A DNA stretch of 60,331 nucleotides from NCBI GenBank assembly GCA_019695235.1, contig JAIBAI010000011.1, positions 1-60,331 on the forward strand, read 5' to 3'. This document shows positions 44,466-53,495 of this stretch, piece by piece (within the stretch, counting starts at the first letter, position 1; the number at the start of each line of letters is the position of its first letter). The translations under genes were made by a program, and so were the position numbers. The DNA is from Bacteroidia bacterium. Lineage in GTDB: Bacteria; Bacteroidota; Bacteroidia; M30B66. The notes below the pieces were generated by a model. It saw nothing but the letters and a program-made list of their open reading frames with translations. It ran no database searches and had not been told where the DNA came from.

Positions 44466-46187
44466 TTATCGTACAACGCGAAGTACAGGGCAGGGGGCGT
44501 CTTTAAATACATGATACGTCCTGCTGCCCATCAGTAATTTTCCCAGCGGAGATGCCAAGTGGCTCGCAAGAATGATTAATTCGGCACTTCGATCTTTAGC
44601 GATGCTAACAATTTCAGAAGCAACATCACCGTGGCTTATCACCAAATCAAGGTTATCAACCTGCATGGCCTTCAGTTTTTCAGCTTCTTTTATCAGCAAT
44701 TGTTTGCCTTCTTCATCCCATGCTTCTCTTATACCTTCCCATTCATGTGCATCAGATGCGAGCACGCCGGTCTGGTGTAATTTCTCATTTACATACAACA
44801 AAACCAGTTTTGAGCCGGATGTTTTTGCAAGATAAGCCGCCTGTTCACGCGCCTTGTCAGCAAGTGCAGAGTTCCCTACCGGATAAATAATTGTGCGGTA
44901 TGCAAAGCCATTTGTATGTTGAGGAGGCATGGCGGTAAGCCCTGGTCTGTGAATAATAATATCGCGTGAAGCTGCCGTTTGCCGGATACGGGCTTTCCCA
45001 CCTTTTTCTACCCAGCTTTTTGTCCATTTTCTTTGTGCAATTCTTAATACAACAAATGCTACAACACCGAGAATTGCAAAGGCTAAAAAGCCCCATGCAA
45101 ATGAACCTGTGCTTTGTTTGGATATGCCCATTGCATTTGGAATAAAGCTTCCACCCAATGCTCCAATTTCTCCAATCATACTCCCTGCAACAGCAGTGGT
45201 TAATGGCCAACGTAGTGGAACTAATTGAAACAATGCCCCATTGCCTGCACCCAGTGCTGCAAAACATAGCATAAACAAAATGGTTGTTACAACAAGTGAG
45301 AGCTGGAATGAGGCCAGCACCATCGTTAAAATGACAATCCCGAAAATTCCGCTAAGTGTGTTAATGCCACCCCAGCGATCAGATGCCCAGCCACCTACAA
45401 TGCGTATTGCACTCCCCATGAGGGCTGCAAGCATAGTTAATTGACCGGCTTCTACTTTCGAAACATGAAACTGGTCGTAATAGTAGGTAGGCAGGAAGTT
45501 CGACAGTCCGATAAACCCGCCAAATGTGATGATGTAAATAAGATTGAATGTCCAGCCATCTTTTTCGAACAGACACGACAAATGCTCTTTCAGGCTTTGC
45601 CTTTCTCTGTCAGGAGGTTCTTTGGCAAAAATCAACATCACAAACATCGGAAGTAACATAAACAAAGCCCCAAAGCCATAAATTGCCTGCCAGCCGAATT
45701 TTTCTGCAAGGGGAGGAGCAAACAACATGGCCAGTACAGTTCCGCTGTTTCCGGCACCGGCAATGCCCATAGCGAGCCCTTTGTATTTTGGGGGAAACCA
45801 GCCAGAACCTAAAGAAAGTGCAACACCGAAACTTGCCCCTGCAATACCAAGTAAAATACCCATGTTGATTACTTCTGAATAGGTGTCAACCATGAAGTAA
45901 CCATAACAAAGTGCGATGAAAATGAGCCCCATTTCAACCATAGCAGCCCACTTCCTGCCAATATACTGAGCGAGTACACCCAGTGGAAAACGCATAATCG
46001 CACCTGCCAGGATAGGCACTGAAATCATAAAGCCTTTCTGGGCCGGACTTAACTGAAAGCTTTCACTTATGAAGGGTGCCATGGCGCCATTCAATACCCA
46101 AATGGCAAAACAAAAATCAAAGTATATAAATGCTGAGAAAAGGGTGGGGGCGTGCCCTGATTGTAAAAATTCCTTGAACTTATTCAT
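44466..46187 (-). CDS. NarK-like MFS transporter fused to a UspA domain
   Basis: 573 residues. Residues 1-400 form twelve helices of the NarK branch: FDFCFAIWVLNGAMAPFI, SLGSGWFPPKYKGLAMGIAG and ALGAGNGALFQLVPLRWP match the nitrate signatures. After a linker (about 400-425) there is a universal-stress domain (YRTIIYPVGNSALADKAREQ, DLVISHGDVASEIVSIA, ending GSRTYHVFKDAPCPVLRVV). The UspA part may bind ATP or AMP and couple transport to energy state. Two operators lie upstream, at 46249 and 46293. Confidence 0.9.
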   Translation of the reverse strand: MNKFKEFLQSGHAPTLFSAFIYFDFCFAIWVLNGAMAPFISESFQLSPAQKGFMISVPILAGAIMRFPLGVLAQYIGRKWAAMVEMGLIFIALCYGYFMVDTYSEVINMGILLGIAGASFGVALSLGSGWFPPKYKGLAMGIAGAGNSGTVLAMLFAPPLAEKFGWQAIYGFGALFMLLPMFVMLIFAKEPPDRERQSLKEHLSCLFEKDGWTFNLIYIITFGGFIGLSNFLPTYYYDQFHVSKVEAGQLTMLAALMGSAIRIVGGWASDRWGGINTLSGIFGIVILTMVLASFQLSLVVTTILFMLCFAALGAGNGALFQLVPLRWPLTTAVAGSMIGEIGALGGSFIPNAMGISKQSTGSFAWGFLAFAILGVVAFVVLRIAQRKWTKSWVEKGGKARIRQTAASRDIIIHRPGLTAMPPQHTNGFAYRTIIYPVGNSALADKAREQAAYLAKTSGSKLVLLYVNEKLHQTGVLASDAHEWEGIREAWDEEGKQLLIKEAEKLKAMQVDNLDLVISHGDVASEIVSIAKDRSAELIILASHLASPLGKLLMGSRTYHVFKDAPCPVLRVVR

Positions 46188-46248
46188 TCGTCAGGAAGTT
46201 TATTGCATTATTACCTGACAAAGGAACATCTGAAATGCCCACTAAATA

Positions 46249-46262
46249 ATGATGTAAATCAG
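46249..46262 (-). promoter_or_regulatory. Fnr/Crp-type operator for the MFS-UspA gene (proximal)
   Basis: ATGAT-GTAA-ATCAG, one mismatch. TTCCTTTG (46219-46226) lies 22 nt downstream on the minus strand; leader about 25 nt. Confidence 0.72.
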
Positions 46263-46292
46263 TGCAAAGCTGCTTTTTTGTCAGCCGGAAAT

Positions 46293-46306
46293 ATGATTTA
46301 TGTCAT
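46293..46306 (-). promoter_or_regulatory. Second operator (distal), overlapping the stop of the Crp/Fnr gene
   Basis: ATGAT-TTAT-GTCAT, full match, 44 bp centre to centre from the proximal site (about four helical turns). It covers the last codons and stop of the gene ending at 46298. Confidence 0.6.
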
Positions 46307-47047
46307 GCGAATATGGCGGGCTTCACCTAAGGTTTCCCTATTCGGCGGTGAAGGGAAATAGGGCGCAACTAACTTATACAAAGCATCAGGGTTTAACAAG
46401 GTAATTGCCTTGCCGCTGACCTGGATAAAGCCTTCTTTTTTAAATTCTGATAAGCTACGAGTGATTTGCTCCGGACTCATACCAACAAGCTCGGCAATGT
46501 CTTTCCGGCTAAGGGAATTGTCAAGTACAATCTCACGCTGACTACGTGAGCCGAAAACCTGCTTGATGAGCAGGAGCGCCTCGGCAGATTTTTCACGAAC
46601 TGTCATCTGGGCAAGGTTTTTCATTCTTGACTCAGCCAGTCGAAGCTCATTTGCAAAAAATAACATTAGTTGGTATGAAAGTATTGCATCGTTTTGAAGA
46701 ATCTGTGTGAATGTTTCAGTTTCAATAAAACACAAAGTTGCATCCTCCAACGCGATGGCAGAAATCATATAATGTGCCGCACCAAGCCCGCGAAAACCCA
46801 ATAAATAACCCGGTCTGGCAAGCCTTATTATCTGTGTTTTTCCATTGTATCCGGTACTAATTACTTTCACTTTTCCGGTTTGAATAATATATATGCCATA
46901 TACCAAATCACCTTCGTGAAAAATATATTGTCCTTTTTTGTAGCGAATAGTTGAAGTTAGATATTGGCGCTCACCAGAGGCATCTGATGAACAAAACCGC
47001 TTTAGCAAACTGTCTTCTGTGATTTGACTATTTTCGAACAGATTCAT
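46298..47047 (-). CDS. Crp/Fnr family regulator
   Basis: 249 residues from the ATG at 47047, which overlaps the narK-type gene stop by 20 bp. It has a sensor beta roll (KKGQYIFHEGDLVYGIYII, TGKVKVISTG), a dimer helix and a helix-turn-helix with SRKDIAELVGMSPEQITRSLSEF. The recognition helix has Glu and Arg at the places Fnr uses to read TGA, so it can plausibly bind the island operator. Only one N-terminal cysteine is present, so an iron-sulfur sensor like Fnr is unlikely; it may respond to another ligand, for example via haem and NO as in DNR. Co-transcribed with the transporter upstream. Confidence 0.9.
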   Translation of the reverse strand: MNLFENSQITEDSLLKRFCSSDASGERQYLTSTIRYKKGQYIFHEGDLVYGIYIIQTGKVKVISTGYNGKTQIIRLARPGYLLGFRGLGAAHYMISAIALEDATLCFIETETFTQILQNDAILSYQLMLFFANELRLAESRMKNLAQMTVREKSAEALLLIKQVFGSRSQREIVLDNSLSRKDIAELVGMSPEQITRSLSEFKKEGFIQVSGKAITLLNPDALYKLVAPYFPSPPNRETLGEARHIRMT

Positions 47048-48545
47048 AGATGTACATTTTTTTATACTCAATATCTTTTGAAATATGTGGTGCCCCCTTT
47101 TTCATTATACGATGCACCACTCTTTGCATCCATATCAAACAAATGGCTGAAACAATAAACATCAACATCCAACTGCTTGTCCATAAGCCTGAACCCTGGA
47201 GCAAATATCCAAAAAGAATCGGACAAAAAAAGCCTCCCAGACCACCAATTACACCTACCATGCCGCCTACCACACCAACTTCATCCGGGAAATACTCCGG
47301 AATGTATTTGTAAACCGCTGCTTTACCAATTCCCCATACTATGCCTATTAAAATAACCAAAAATGTAAATACCCAGATATTGGCCTGAAAGAAGATTTTT
47401 GTGGTTGCCTTGGCAAGTAATTGCTTCTTTTTCACCTGCTCGTTAAGCTTAACAACAGGTTCCTGCCATACTTCCTTCGTCGGAAAGATGAGTGCGTCGT
47501 CCTCTATTGTTTTTTTTGTATTCCTCACCTGAACAGGATACGAAATACCTCCTACAATAATGAGTGAATCAGAAACATAAGTTACGCTACCTCCTTTTTC
47601 CGCCATAATACCCTGCCCCGGAGAATAAATATCCATTCTCGGAATTACTAACATAAAACTCAATACGAGCGATGCCCCAAGTACCCAGTACATGACCTTA
47701 CGTGGCCCCCATTTATCCGACAACCACCCACCAAGTGCCCTGATAATTCCTGACGGAAAACTAAATAAAGCTGAGAAAAAACCTGCACTTACCAAAGTAG
47801 TAGTATATACATTTACATAATATGGAACCAACCATTGTGAAAAGGCAACAAAACAACCAAATACCAGAAAGTAATATAGCCCGAAACGCCATACACGAAT
47901 GTTGCTTAACGGACTTATAAGCTGGCTTAATGGTCGCTGAACCGGACGTGCTTTTTTATTTTCTGTAAATAAAATAAATGAAATGCCCATTACAACCATG
48001 GCAGCCGCATAAATTTGCGGTAAATAACGCCATCCTTCTAAGTCGGTACCGTTATTTGTAAGTTTTAAAAGAAGGGTAGGGGCAAAAATTGCCGTGATGG
48101 ATGCCCCTGCATTTCCTGCTCCAAATATACCTAATGCAGTTCCCTGCCACCTCTTTGGAAACCAAACCGATGTATTAGCTACTCCGATGGAAAAACCTGA
48201 ACCTACCAGACCATAAAAAAAACTCATTACGGCAAACCCGGTGAATGAATGTACACTACTTAAAAAATACATAGGTATAGCACAACCAATCAATAACAAG
48301 CCAAATACCCAACGACCTCCATATTTGTCAGTTAAAATCCCTGCAGGCAACCTGAACAAAGCCCCTGTTAATACAGGTATCCCCAACAACCATCCTACTT
48401 CAACAGCTGACCAGTTAAAAACACCATTGTCAACCAGAAATGTTACCAATACACCGTTGAGCATCCATGCAGCAAAACAGGTGATAAATGCTAAAGTGTT
48501 AAAGAATAAAATACGGTGCGATTTGTAACTTACCTGCTCTTCCAT
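47028..48545 (-). CDS. NarK-type MFS transporter with large central loop insert
   Basis: 505 residues. The helices match NarK: FAAWMLNGVLVTFLVDNG, VANTSVWFPKRWQGTALGIF and GAGNAGASITAIFAP, then GIGKAAVYKYIPEYFPDEVG in the second half. Between the helix ending MLVIPRMDIYSPGQG (about residue 315) and NIWVFTFLVILIG (about 388) there is an inserted hydrophilic stretch of some 75 residues (MAEKGGSVTYVSDSLIIVGG and a Lys-rich tail). This is not usual in NarK. It is divergent from the nar operon and carries an operator 115 bp upstream. Confidence 0.88.
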   Translation of the reverse strand: MEEQVSYKSHRILFFNTLAFITCFAAWMLNGVLVTFLVDNGVFNWSAVEVGWLLGIPVLTGALFRLPAGILTDKYGGRWVFGLLLIGCAIPMYFLSSVHSFTGFAVMSFFYGLVGSGFSIGVANTSVWFPKRWQGTALGIFGAGNAGASITAIFAPTLLLKLTNNGTDLEGWRYLPQIYAAAMVVMGISFILFTENKKARPVQRPLSQLISPLSNIRVWRFGLYYFLVFGCFVAFSQWLVPYYVNVYTTTLVSAGFFSALFSFPSGIIRALGGWLSDKWGPRKVMYWVLGASLVLSFMLVIPRMDIYSPGQGIMAEKGGSVTYVSDSLIIVGGISYPVQVRNTKKTIEDDALIFPTKEVWQEPVVKLNEQVKKKQLLAKATTKIFFQANIWVFTFLVILIGIVWGIGKAAVYKYIPEYFPDEVGVVGGMVGVIGGLGGFFCPILFGYLLQGSGLWTSSWMLMFIVSAICLIWMQRVVHRIMKKGAPHISKDIEYKKMYIYESVRK

Positions 48546-48659
48546 AAAAGAGATATTTAGTCTTACTCATTGCAAATTCAAGTAGTGTTTATTTCAATAA
48601 TTGACCAGATGCAACAGGAAAATAAAACACAAAATCACGCATTATAGAACCTTATTGCA

Positions 48660-48673
48660 ATGATGTAAATCAT
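48660..48673 (-). promoter_or_regulatory. Fnr/Crp-type operator for the narK-type gene
   Basis: Perfect palindrome ATGAT-GTAA-ATCAT. TGATTTTG (48630-48637) lies 22 nt downstream on the minus strand. Confidence 0.78.
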
Positions 48674-48813
48674 AATTTCATTCAATCATTTCAGGAAAAA
48701 TATTAAAACATTTTCAAGGTGCTTTATTTATGTCATTTTGTTTTCGCCCTGCTTATTTAGAATGAGTCTTAAGTAATTGAAATGCATTGATATACGTGCA
48801 TTTTAGGCGACTT

Positions 48814-48827
48814 ATGATGGTCGTCAT
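48814..48827 (+). promoter_or_regulatory. Distal operator of the nar operon
   Basis: ATGAT-GGTC-GTCAT, full match, 22 bp centre to centre from the proximal site, on the same helix face. Confidence 0.65.
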
Positions 48828-48835
48828 AATTCACA

Positions 48836-48849
48836 ATGAGGTGTATCAT
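48836..48849 (+). promoter_or_regulatory. Proximal operator of the nar operon
   Basis: ATGAG-GTGT-ATCAT, one mismatch. CAAATTTG (48872-48879) follows after 22 nt, with predicted start near 48885 and a leader of about 33 nt. Confidence 0.75.
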
Positions 48850-48917
48850 ATTTTGTACAGTTTAAACCTGTCAAATTTGTCAGATAAACTCAAATAGGTA
48901 GATGTTAAACATCCGTT

Positions 48918-49832
48918 ATGAGGACAAAAATAGCAGCCATTAAAATCGAACCCATGTTAATACCATCGAAAAAACCGGTACTGCAAATTATTGCACTTGC
49001 CGCATATTTTTTGTTCATGCTTCCCAATGGATTGTCAGCTCAGGATGGAGAAGCTATCTTTAAACAAAACTGCGCTGCCTGTCATAAGGTTGGGGGAGGT
49101 CGAATGGTGGGCCCCGATTTGATGGGGGTTACTACAAAGCGCTCGGAAGAATGGTTAATTAAATGGACCAAAAGCTCACAGTCACTTATTAAAAGTGGAG
49201 ATGCTGATGCAAAAGCAATATTTGAGGAGTTTAATCAAACTCCAATGCCCGATCAGGCACATCTTTCTGATGCTGATTTAAAAGCATTGTATGCCTATGT
49301 AGCCAGTAAAAGTGAGCCAGCTACTGCTGCAACAGCTGGAACTAACGAACCAGCTATCGCAACTGATGCTTCTAAAAATGCGACAGCCGAAGATATCGAA
49401 TATGGGAAAGGCTTGTTTATTGGGAGTCAGGCATTGGTAAACGGAGGACCAGCCTGCATTTCATGCCATAATGTAAATTATGCAGACGTAATTCCCGGAG
49501 GCTTATTAGCAAAAGACCTTACCAATGCATTTAGTAGGTTGGGTGGTGATGCAGGAATTCATGGAATGCTTGGTGCACCACCATTTCCCGCTATGACTGA
49601 GGCCTACAAAAACAAAGCCATCACCGATAAAGAAATCGCAGCAATAACTGCTTTTTTATATAAGGTTGATAGCGACAAGGCAAACCAACAGGTTGCATCA
49701 TTTAATTACCTGCTCTATGGTGGTTTTGGTGGCGCTGTAATGCTGCTGGCACTTATCTTCCTTATTTGGAACAATCGTAAAAAATATACAGTCAAGAAAT
49801 CAATCTACGACCGTCAGATCAAGTCAATTTAA
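48918..49832 (+). CDS. Membrane-anchored diheme cytochrome c of the nar operon
   Basis: 304 residues from the ATG at 48918 (ATG at 48954 possible). A signal peptide ends near GLSAQ (residue 42). Two haem c motifs are present: CAACH at 52-56 and CISCH at 180-184, in two cytochrome c domains joined by an Ala/Thr-rich linker. A hydrophobic helix near residues 260-283 (LLYGGFGGAVMLLALIFLIW) anchors the C-terminus, with a basic cytoplasmic tail. It heads the narGHJI operon, 29 bp before narG. It may carry electrons to or from the NarI haems, as NarC does in Thermus; this is inference. Confidence 0.9.
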   Translation: MRTKIAAIKIEPMLIPSKKPVLQIIALAAYFLFMLPNGLSAQDGEAIFKQNCAACHKVGGGRMVGPDLMGVTTKRSEEWLIKWTKSSQSLIKSGDADAKAIFEEFNQTPMPDQAHLSDADLKALYAYVASKSEPATAATAGTNEPAIATDASKNATAEDIEYGKGLFIGSQALVNGGPACISCHNVNYADVIPGGLLAKDLTNAFSRLGGDAGIHGMLGAPPFPAMTEAYKNKAITDKEIAAITAFLYKVDSDKANQQVASFNYLLYGGFGGAVMLLALIFLIWNNRKKYTVKKSIYDRQIKSI

Positions 49833-49861
49833 GCTTTTAACCGAACAATAAATCATTTGTC

Positions 49862-52800
49862 ATGAGTTGGATAGAAGACATCATCTCCCCACAAACAAGA
49901 AAATGGGAAGAATTTTACAGAAATCGCTGGCAGTACGATAAAGTCGTTCGCAGTACCCACGGTGTAAACTGCACCGGAGGTTGCTCCTGGAACATTCATG
50001 TGAAGGATGGTATCGTTGTTTGGGAAACACAGGCACTCGACTATCCCCTGCTTGAAAATTCACTCCCACCGTATGAACCCCGCGGTTGCCAAAGAGGTAT
50101 TTCCTACTCATGGTATTTATACAGCCCCATCAGGGTTAAATATCCTTTGATGCGTGGTGCGCTGATGGACTTGTTTAACCGCGAGAAACAAGCCGCCGGA
50201 GGTGATCCGGTAAAGGCTTGGGAGAATCTCCAGAGTGATCCGGAAAAAAGAAAACGCTACCAAAGAGCCAGAGGTAAAGGGGGCTTCAGAAGAGCCAAAT
50301 GGGATGAAGTGCTTGAATTGATTGCAGCTGCAAACATTTACACCATAAGAAAATATGGGCCCGATCGGGTAATCGGATTTTCTCCGATTCCGGCTATGTC
50401 AATGCTCAGCTATGCAGCCGGTGCCCGCTACCTACAGTTGATTGGTGGCGTAAACCTGAGCTTCTATGATTGGTATTGTGACCTGCCAAATGCCTACCCT
50501 GAAATTTGGGGTGAGCAAACCGACGTTTGTGAAAGCGCCGACTGGTATAATTCAAAGTTCTGTGTGTCAATGGGGGCTAACCTCGGTATGACACGTACGC
50601 CGGATATTCACTTCTTCTCTGAATCAAAACATAACGGGACAAAAACCGTGGTGATGTCACCCGACTTTAGCATGGTTGCCAAACATGCTGATCAATGGAT
50701 TCCCTGCCACGCTGGTTCTGATGGTGCATTCTGGATGGCTGTTACGCATATTATTCTGAAAGAATATCATGCCGACAGACAAGTGCCTTATTTTATTGAA
50801 TACACCAAGCGCTATACTGATTGTCCGTTTTTAGTTGAATTAGAAAAAGATGGCGATCACTATAAACCAGGCCGGATGCTGCGTGCCAACAGGGTAGCCA
50901 AATACAAAGACGTAGAAAACGGCGACTGGCAATTCCTGAATGTAGACTCCGGTTCTGGAAAACTGGTATGTCCGAAAGGAACGATGGGGAGCAGATGGGC
51001 AAAAAATGCAGGCAACTGGAATCTGAAATACGAAGACCTGCTCGATAACAGTGCCTACGACCCAACACTTACACTGCTTGGTAAAAGCGATGATGTGTTA
51101 CAGGTTGATTTTGTTGAATACGGCATGAATAAAACAGTGCAGCGTGGTGTGCCTGTACGGTTTGTTGAAACAGTTGACGGACAAAAAGTGCCGGTTGCGA
51201 CAATCTACGACCTCACAATGGGCCAGTATGGTGTTGGAAGAGGCCTGGCAGGCGAATATCCTGCTTCGTACGACGATGATAAGCAAGCATACACCCCCGC
51301 ATGGCAGGAAATTTTTACCGGTATCGGTAGAAATACAGTAATAAAGTTCGCACATGAGTGGGCTGATACCGCCGAGATTACCAAAGGAAAATGTATGGTA
51401 ATTGTGGGTGCAGCAATTAACCACTGGTTTCATGGAAACCTCATGTACCGTGCAGCTATTATGGCACAAATGCTTACAGGCTGCAATGGCGTGAATGGCG
51501 GAGGAATGAACCACTATGTTGGTCAGGAAAAACTGGCCCCCGTTGACTCCTGGGGAACCATCATGGCCGCAAAAGACTGGGTGCCTGCAAACAGACTCCA
51601 GCAAGGGCCGATTTGGCATTATATCAATTCAGACCAGTGGCGCTATGACAACAACCAGGTGGAGTACAACAGCGTTCCAAAAGACAATAAGTTTGCGAAA
51701 ATGCACTCAGCCGACTGGACAGTGATGTCTGTCAGAAACGGTTGGATGCCTTTTTACCCCCAGTACAATAAAAGCAATCTTGATGTGGTAAAAGATGCAA
51801 TTGCATCTGGTGCCAGCGACGATGACGCAATTAAAAAATATATAGTCGAAAAAATAAAGTCAAAAGAACTCCTCCATTCTGTGGCCGACCCCGACGATGA
51901 TATCAATTTCCCGAGAAATTGGTTCATCTGGAGAGGAAATGCACTCATGTCGAGCGCCAAAGGCCATGAATACATGCTCGACCATTACCTCGGTACGCAT
52001 AACAATAAAATTGCCGACGAGGTAGCGCAGCCACATGTACAGGATATCATTTGGAGAGAAGCTCCAAAAGGTAAAATGGACCTTGTGGTAGATATTAATT
52101 TCCGGATGGATACCTCGGCACTCTACTCTGATGTTGTGTTACCTACGGCATCCTGGTACGAAAAAGCCGACCTGAATTCCACCGACTTGCATTCGTTTAT
52201 TCATCCATTGTCGGCTGCCGTACCACCTGTTTGGGAAGCAAAAAGTGACTGGCAAATCTTCCAGGCAATTGCTAAAAAACTTAGTGAATTGGCACAAACT
52301 CACCTGCCTACACCAGTGAAGGATGTGATCAATGCACCATTGTCGCATGACTCCGCTGATGAAATTACCCAGCCAAGAATGTTAGACTGGGCAAAAGGTG
52401 AATGTGAACCCATTCCGGGGAAAACAATGCACAAATTAGTCATCGTAGAACGTGACTATACCCAGATTTACAATAAGTATATCTCACTCGGGCCGAATTT
52501 GAATAACAATAAGCTGGGAGCACACGGGGTGTCTTATATGGCAGATGACGTGTACCGTGAAATGGCCGAAGATAAACGACATGTACAGAAAATAAATGGG
52601 GTTGATTATCCTTCTCTGAAAGAAGATGTTGAAGCCGTTAACGCCGTACTCACATTGTCAACTTTGACCAATGGGGTACTCAACGACAGGGCATATAAAA
52701 TCATGGAAGAAAAGACTGGCCTCGCATTGGCCGATCTCGGTGAAGGCAGCAAGGATGTACGTATTGATTACAAAGACCTACAATCACAACCAAGACGATA

Positions 52801-53482
52801 CAATACATCGCCTTTGTGGTCAGGTCTGATGAATAACGGAAGGGCCTATTGTGCCTACACCTATAACGTTGACAGGTTAGTGCCCTGGCGAACTTTGACC
52901 GGAAGGCAGCATTTCTACCTTGACCATGACGGTTATATCGCCTTCGGTGAGCACCTGGCTACCTATAAGCCTTCGCCAACCCCGCAAGTATATGGCGATT
53001 TACGCAAGACCGTAAACGATGGCAAGGCGAAAATGCTCAATGTGCTTACACCGCACGGTAAATGGCACATTCACTCAACCTATGGAGATACGCTGCGAAT
53101 GCTTACGCTTTCAAGAGGTATCGAACCCTGCTGGATGAGTGAAGAAGATGCTGCATCTATTGGGGTCAAAGACAATGACTGGGTAGAGGTGTACAATGAC
53201 CATGGCGTGTATTGTACCAGAGCCTGCGTGAGTGCAAGGATTCCAAACGGTGTTTGTATCGTATACCACTCACCTGAAAGAACCTATACAGTGCCGAAGT
53301 CGCAGGTACGAGGTAACAGAAGAGCTGGCGGACATAACAGCTTCACCAGGGTACACCTGAAGCCCAACCTGATGACTGGAGGGTATGGTCAGTTCTCATA
53401 CCATTTCAACTATTGGGGGCCGGTTGGTGTGAACCGTGATACACACGTTTTGGTAAGAAAAATGGACAAAGTAGTATTCTAA
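49862..53482 (+). CDS. narG: Respiratory nitrate reductase, alpha (catalytic) subunit
   Basis: 1206 residues, close to the family length. NarG reduces nitrate to nitrite at a bis-MGD molybdenum centre. The FS0 cluster ligands are His33, Cys37, Cys41 ([13 protein letters not shown]) and Cys76. The molybdenum-ligand aspartate is D203 in [19 protein letters not shown]. Later blocks include [30 protein letters not shown]-like and [20 protein letters not shown]. There is no twin-arginine signal, so the active site should face the cytoplasm and nitrate must be imported, in agreement with three NarK-type proteins nearby. Confidence 0.98.
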   Translation: MSWIEDIISPQTRKWEEFYRNRWQYDKVVRSTHGVNCTGGCSWNIHVKDGIVVWETQALDYPLLENSLPPYEPRGCQRGISYSWYLYSPIRVKYPLMRGALMDLFNREKQAAGGDPVKAWENLQSDPEKRKRYQRARGKGGFRRAKWDEVLELIAAANIYTIRKYGPDRVIGFSPIPAMSMLSYAAGARYLQLIGGVNLSFYDWYCDLPNAYPEIWGEQTDVCESADWYNSKFCVSMGANLGMTRTPDIHFFSESKHNGTKTVVMSPDFSMVAKHADQWIPCHAGSDGAFWMAVTHIILKEYHADRQVPYFIEYTKRYTDCPFLVELEKDGDHYKPGRMLRANRVAKYKDVENGDWQFLNVDSGSGKLVCPKGTMGSRWAKNAGNWNLKYEDLLDNSAYDPTLTLLGKSDDVLQVDFVEYGMNKTVQRGVPVRFVETVDGQKVPVATIYDLTMGQYGVGRGLAGEYPASYDDDKQAYTPAWQEIFTGIGRNTVIKFAHEWADTAEITKGKCMVIVGAAINHWFHGNLMYRAAIMAQMLTGCNGVNGGGMNHYVGQEKLAPVDSWGTIMAAKDWVPANRLQQGPIWHYINSDQWRYDNNQVEYNSVPKDNKFAKMHSADWTVMSVRNGWMPFYPQYNKSNLDVVKDAIASGASDDDAIKKYIVEKIKSKELLHSVADPDDDINFPRNWFIWRGNALMSSAKGHEYMLDHYLGTHNNKIADEVAQPHVQDIIWREAPKGKMDLVVDINFRMDTSALYSDVVLPTASWYEKADLNSTDLHSFIHPLSAAVPPVWEAKSDWQIFQAIAKKLSELAQTHLPTPVKDVINAPLSHDSADEITQPRMLDWAKGECEPIPGKTMHKLVIVERDYTQIYNKYISLGPNLNNNKLGAHGVSYMADDVYREMAEDKRHVQKINGVDYPSLKEDVEAVNAVLTLSTLTNGVLNDRAYKIMEEKTGLALADLGEGSKDVRIDYKDLQSQPRRYNTSPLWSGLMNNGRAYCAYTYNVDRLVPWRTLTGRQHFYLDHDGYIAFGEHLATYKPSPTPQVYGDLRKTVNDGKAKMLNVLTPHGKWHIHSTYGDTLRMLTLSRGIEPCWMSEEDAASIGVKDNDWVEVYNDHGVYCTRACVSARIPNGVCIVYHSPERTYTVPKSQVRGNRRAGGHNSFTRVHLKPNLMTGGYGQFSYHFNYWGPVGVNRDTHVLVRKMDKVVF

Positions 53483-53495
53483 AAAAATTGTAACC

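Larger units (their letters stand above)
48546..48917. other. Divergent control region between narK-type gene and nar operon
   Basis: 372 bases with no gene. It holds three copies of the island operator (48660, 48814, 48836) and two -7-like boxes, one facing each way. Confidence 0.8.
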
